The notes under the pieces: generated by a model
The model's database searches: none
Told to the model about the DNA's origin: nothing
Seen by the model: only the letters and a program-made list of their open reading frames with translations
Assembly (NCBI RefSeq): GCF_023898315.1
Contig: NC_064622.1
Coordinates: forward strand, 164,196,178-164,260,177
Direction: 5' to 3'
Length of the DNA: 64,000 nt
Source of the DNA: Schistocerca nitens
Taxonomy: Eukaryota > Arthropoda > Insecta > Orthoptera > Acrididae
Shown here: positions 61,335 to 64,000 of the stretch, in pieces
Numbering within the stretch: position 1 is the stretch's first letter
Layout of the letters: each line of letters begins with the position of its first letter
Program-made: the position numbers and the translations under genes

Positions 61335-64000
61335 AGTAAATTATGCTCTGCTCCCGTGCACATGTTTACATATGTTGTACCACTTATTCTGTTGCATATA
61401 CGGTACTCAGAAATAAATCTACCGAACTCATTCAGTTTTTAGAAGTACAATTAATTGCCGAGTGACCTAAGTCTTGTTTCTCACAAACTTTGTGGTACGA
61501 ATATGATGAAATGAAGTTATTGTTTTTTATAGCTAAGCTTATTAAATTCAAGCCACGACGAGTTTCAGGCATCTACGCCCATTTTCACATGATTACATTC
61601 ACTTCCTACACAGCACATGGTACAGGTACACGTTAGCAACATACCTACTGTTGTATACTCATATACATCTGTTCGTCACTACATTCCCTATATAATTATA
61701 CGTATAGAAGGTTCTTATATACGTTAGCTAACACTGCTGTGGTTACTCTTTTCAGATAGTTTAATGTTAGTTAACATATTCTTTGCAGTAGTGTCTCTAA
61801 GAAAGATATGATCATAATATCTACGCTCCATAGATTTTGGTTTCTAATCAAAACACTAGATGCTGTAAAGCACTGTGAGGTATTGTAAATCAAGAATGGA
61901 AGTAGAGGGAATGCGTAATCCTTTTTTTTATTCCTCGAATGATGCAAAATTTAGCACGAGCGGTGTTAATTCCTGTCCGGTACTACATGGCTTCATGCAG
62001 TCTAAATGTCGGATGCACGTTAGTCATTATTTTCCGTTGAAAATATGTCTAGCGAACATATGTGTTCGTAATTAAATTCCATTCCTATACTGAAAGTTAC
62101 TATAACTAAAAAGCTGCTAGCATTCCTCACACGGTACATCAGCAGATTATATGACGCCAGCTTCACATTCAAAATAACAGGAAGCCGTGCGTCGAATAGT
62201 ATAAATAATTTAATAAAATCCAGTGGGCGTCTTTATTATTTTAAGGCTTCGCTTCATGGGCTCTAACAGCAAACATATTGTAGGAAAATCTGAGGATCAT
62301 ACAGACTTCCTCATCGGTTAAAACATAATTATATGACAAATAACGAGTCATTCCATCGCTTGGAGTGAAAGCGTGGAGGACTGGCTAACTGGTTCACAGT
62401 TTAGCGAAGGCAAAAAAAGTGTCAAATAAGAAAATGCCTAGCAAAGGTCTCCGGCTCTCAAAGTAAATAAGTGACTTCAAAGAACGGGAGAAGAGCAAAC
62501 AGTATCAATTATTCATTTATCCTTAGGTACTAGGCAAAATATTCAGAAAGTTGCATCACCAAAACATCTTTTTCTGGATCTAATGAATTTAATTCCGTCG
62601 GTGGAAAAGGCTTTTAAAATCGTCCAAACTTATCGCGTAGTGCCTCCAGAATTTGTGTCTCTCCTGCTCTGTGACCTGAAAACGCTTCCGTTTTGTATCC
62701 CTGTTCATTCTGAAGCGCAGAAAAAGTGACAGGGTTCAGATGCGGTGAGGTGGGTGGATGCGAAACAGTCTTCATTTTATTTATTGCCGAAATTATGTGA
62801 CACTCAAAACTGTGCGACCCCGAACGTTGCGGTGCTGGAGCAACTGATGTTATGAGCGCTGGAATAGAGGCCGTACTTCCCGCAATGTCGAACGGAATAG
62901 TTCTAGAAGCTGAAGCTAGTAACACTGAATAATGATGAAACATTCAGGAGCAAATTCATATCGAATTAACAAGCCAACATTGCTGTCACTTTGGTTCTCA
63001 CGAGTATTCCTTTACTTCGGTCGTTGTGATAACACTGTCTTCCACTGTCTCAGTTCTTGGTAGCTCTATGGACAAAGTGACGGGTTGCCTAACAGGAAAC
63101 GGAACTTTATATTGGTACATTGTTCTGCCGCAACTTCAAATCGCCAAACACGAGAAACGGCGTTTATGAAAACGAACACTCTGACCTTACCGTCGTTTCC
63201 AAATATGTGCCTGGTTTTTCGACCACAGCGGAGGCACGGTATGTACTAGAAGCACTGTTCCCAGCCACCAACGAATAACGAATTATGCTTTCTTCTTATT
63301 ACTGTTTATTGTCGCTATTTTTACACAACGGTAACCAGCCTCATTCGGAGTTCGATTGAAGACTGTAGAAAAATGTGGGTCGCGAGCCTGGCGTTCTTTT
63401 CTCACGATAATTTAGAAGGAGCTGTCGCTCAGTACATCAGTGTGCGATTTGCAGGGAGGGATGGGGGGGGGGATTTCCCCCCCTCTGCATCAGACCATCT
63501 CCTCCTCTGGCTTTAGTTTATGCATCCCAACCTGGGATGTTTATTTCCCACGCACTGGAGTAAAACTTTACATATAATTTAAATTTGTGGAGCCGAACAC
63601 TGAAAGTTTTTAATACAGTCTTACTATTAATACTATTAATATGTTTGCTTATTAATTATGTAGTAATTATGTAGTAATTAAGTATTTCAAAACATTTAGA
63701 ACTAAATCATCATTCTCATGTTGTCATTGTTGCTTTCGTCTAAGGTGCGTCATCCGTTTACTTGCGAGCTTGCGGGGGAAGTAGTGTGGCAGTCATACCG
63801 CAGAGTCGGGTGAGCTGGGGGCTGAAATTCCCACCCTGGGCCCTGACACAGGGTGGTGACCGGCCCTGTGCGAACATTTACGGTTAGGCCACCTTTTGGC
63901 AACGGTATAGCGCGGACTAACGCGCCTGGGACGAAAGCACACATTACTAAATAACCCACCATCGTCTGCTTCTAGTTCCTAGGATACTATTTCGTGGACT
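61335..64000. other. Intergenic, nothing recognised
   Basis: About 2.7 kb with no supported gene. A G10-ATTT-C7 hairpin lies at 63463-63483. The 109-codon minus frame at 62614-62943 is discussed among the rejected items. Confidence 0.3.

Noticed and set aside
62614-62943. Minus-strand 109-codon frame with HPPTSPHLNP
   Set aside because: About ten residues resemble the mariner HPPYSPDLxP block, but no second motif, terminal repeat or TA border was found, so it is not called.
1-64000. CRISPR arrays, bacterial operons, prophage or plasmid features
   Set aside because: No regularly spaced short repeats or prokaryotic gene organisation; all evidence points to an animal genome.

Overview
The window looks like repeat-dense genomic DNA from a large-genome insect, most likely an orthopteran close to Schistocerca (locust or grasshopper). 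That call rests on my recognition of the dominant tRNA-derived SINE and its common locust companions; no search was run. I found no convincing host protein-coding gene. Nearly every long open frame is transposon-derived, antisense to a transposon, low-complexity, or a translation of a SINE.

Layout. 1-10 kb: a Tc1-like tail at the left edge, a CT-rich tract, and SINEs. A mariner with two inverted 3' ends (6465-8294) contains a putative solo LTR (7001-8073) that itself holds two SINEs. A second mariner (8331-9603) is split by a 218-bp fold-back element. 10-25 kb: mostly unrecognised AT-rich DNA with scattered SINEs, two local tandem duplications (102 bp and about 148 bp), a fold-back repeat, a rearranged Tc1 fragment and a decayed Jockey/CR1-like reverse transcriptase. 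25-30 kb: two tRNA-headed SINEs, a nearly intact Tc1-like transposon with perfect 28-bp terminal repeats (25914-27315), a palindromic tRNA-derived SINE with a 13-bp target duplication, and another broken transposase. 30-37 kb: a CpG-rich patch, LINE fragments and SINEs. 37-47 kb: the main feature, two head-to-tail full-length non-LTR retrotransposons (37479-41241 and 41254-44913, minus strand). Each has one ORF with a Myb-like N terminus, reverse transcriptase, CCHC knuckle and PD-(D/E)XK-type endonuclease, and each is bounded by TTA/TAA microsatellite. They lie among 3' ends of a different LINE. 47-64 kb: largely anonymous sequence with SINEs, a decayed LINE, and two tRNA-Lys(TTT) loci. One locus has substitutions at key positions; the other is split by a poly(A)-tailed SINE.

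How the parts relate. LINEs supply reverse transcriptase of the kind that could mobilise the tRNA-headed SINEs, and at least six different heads or families are seen. Two SINE families with unrelated tRNA-like heads share one tail. The microsatellite-targeted element sits in TAA-type repeat directly bordering LINE 3' ends, so one element family may build landing sites for another. Most insertions keep readable target-site duplications, which gives a relative order for several nests. Coordinates of old copies are approximate by a few bases.
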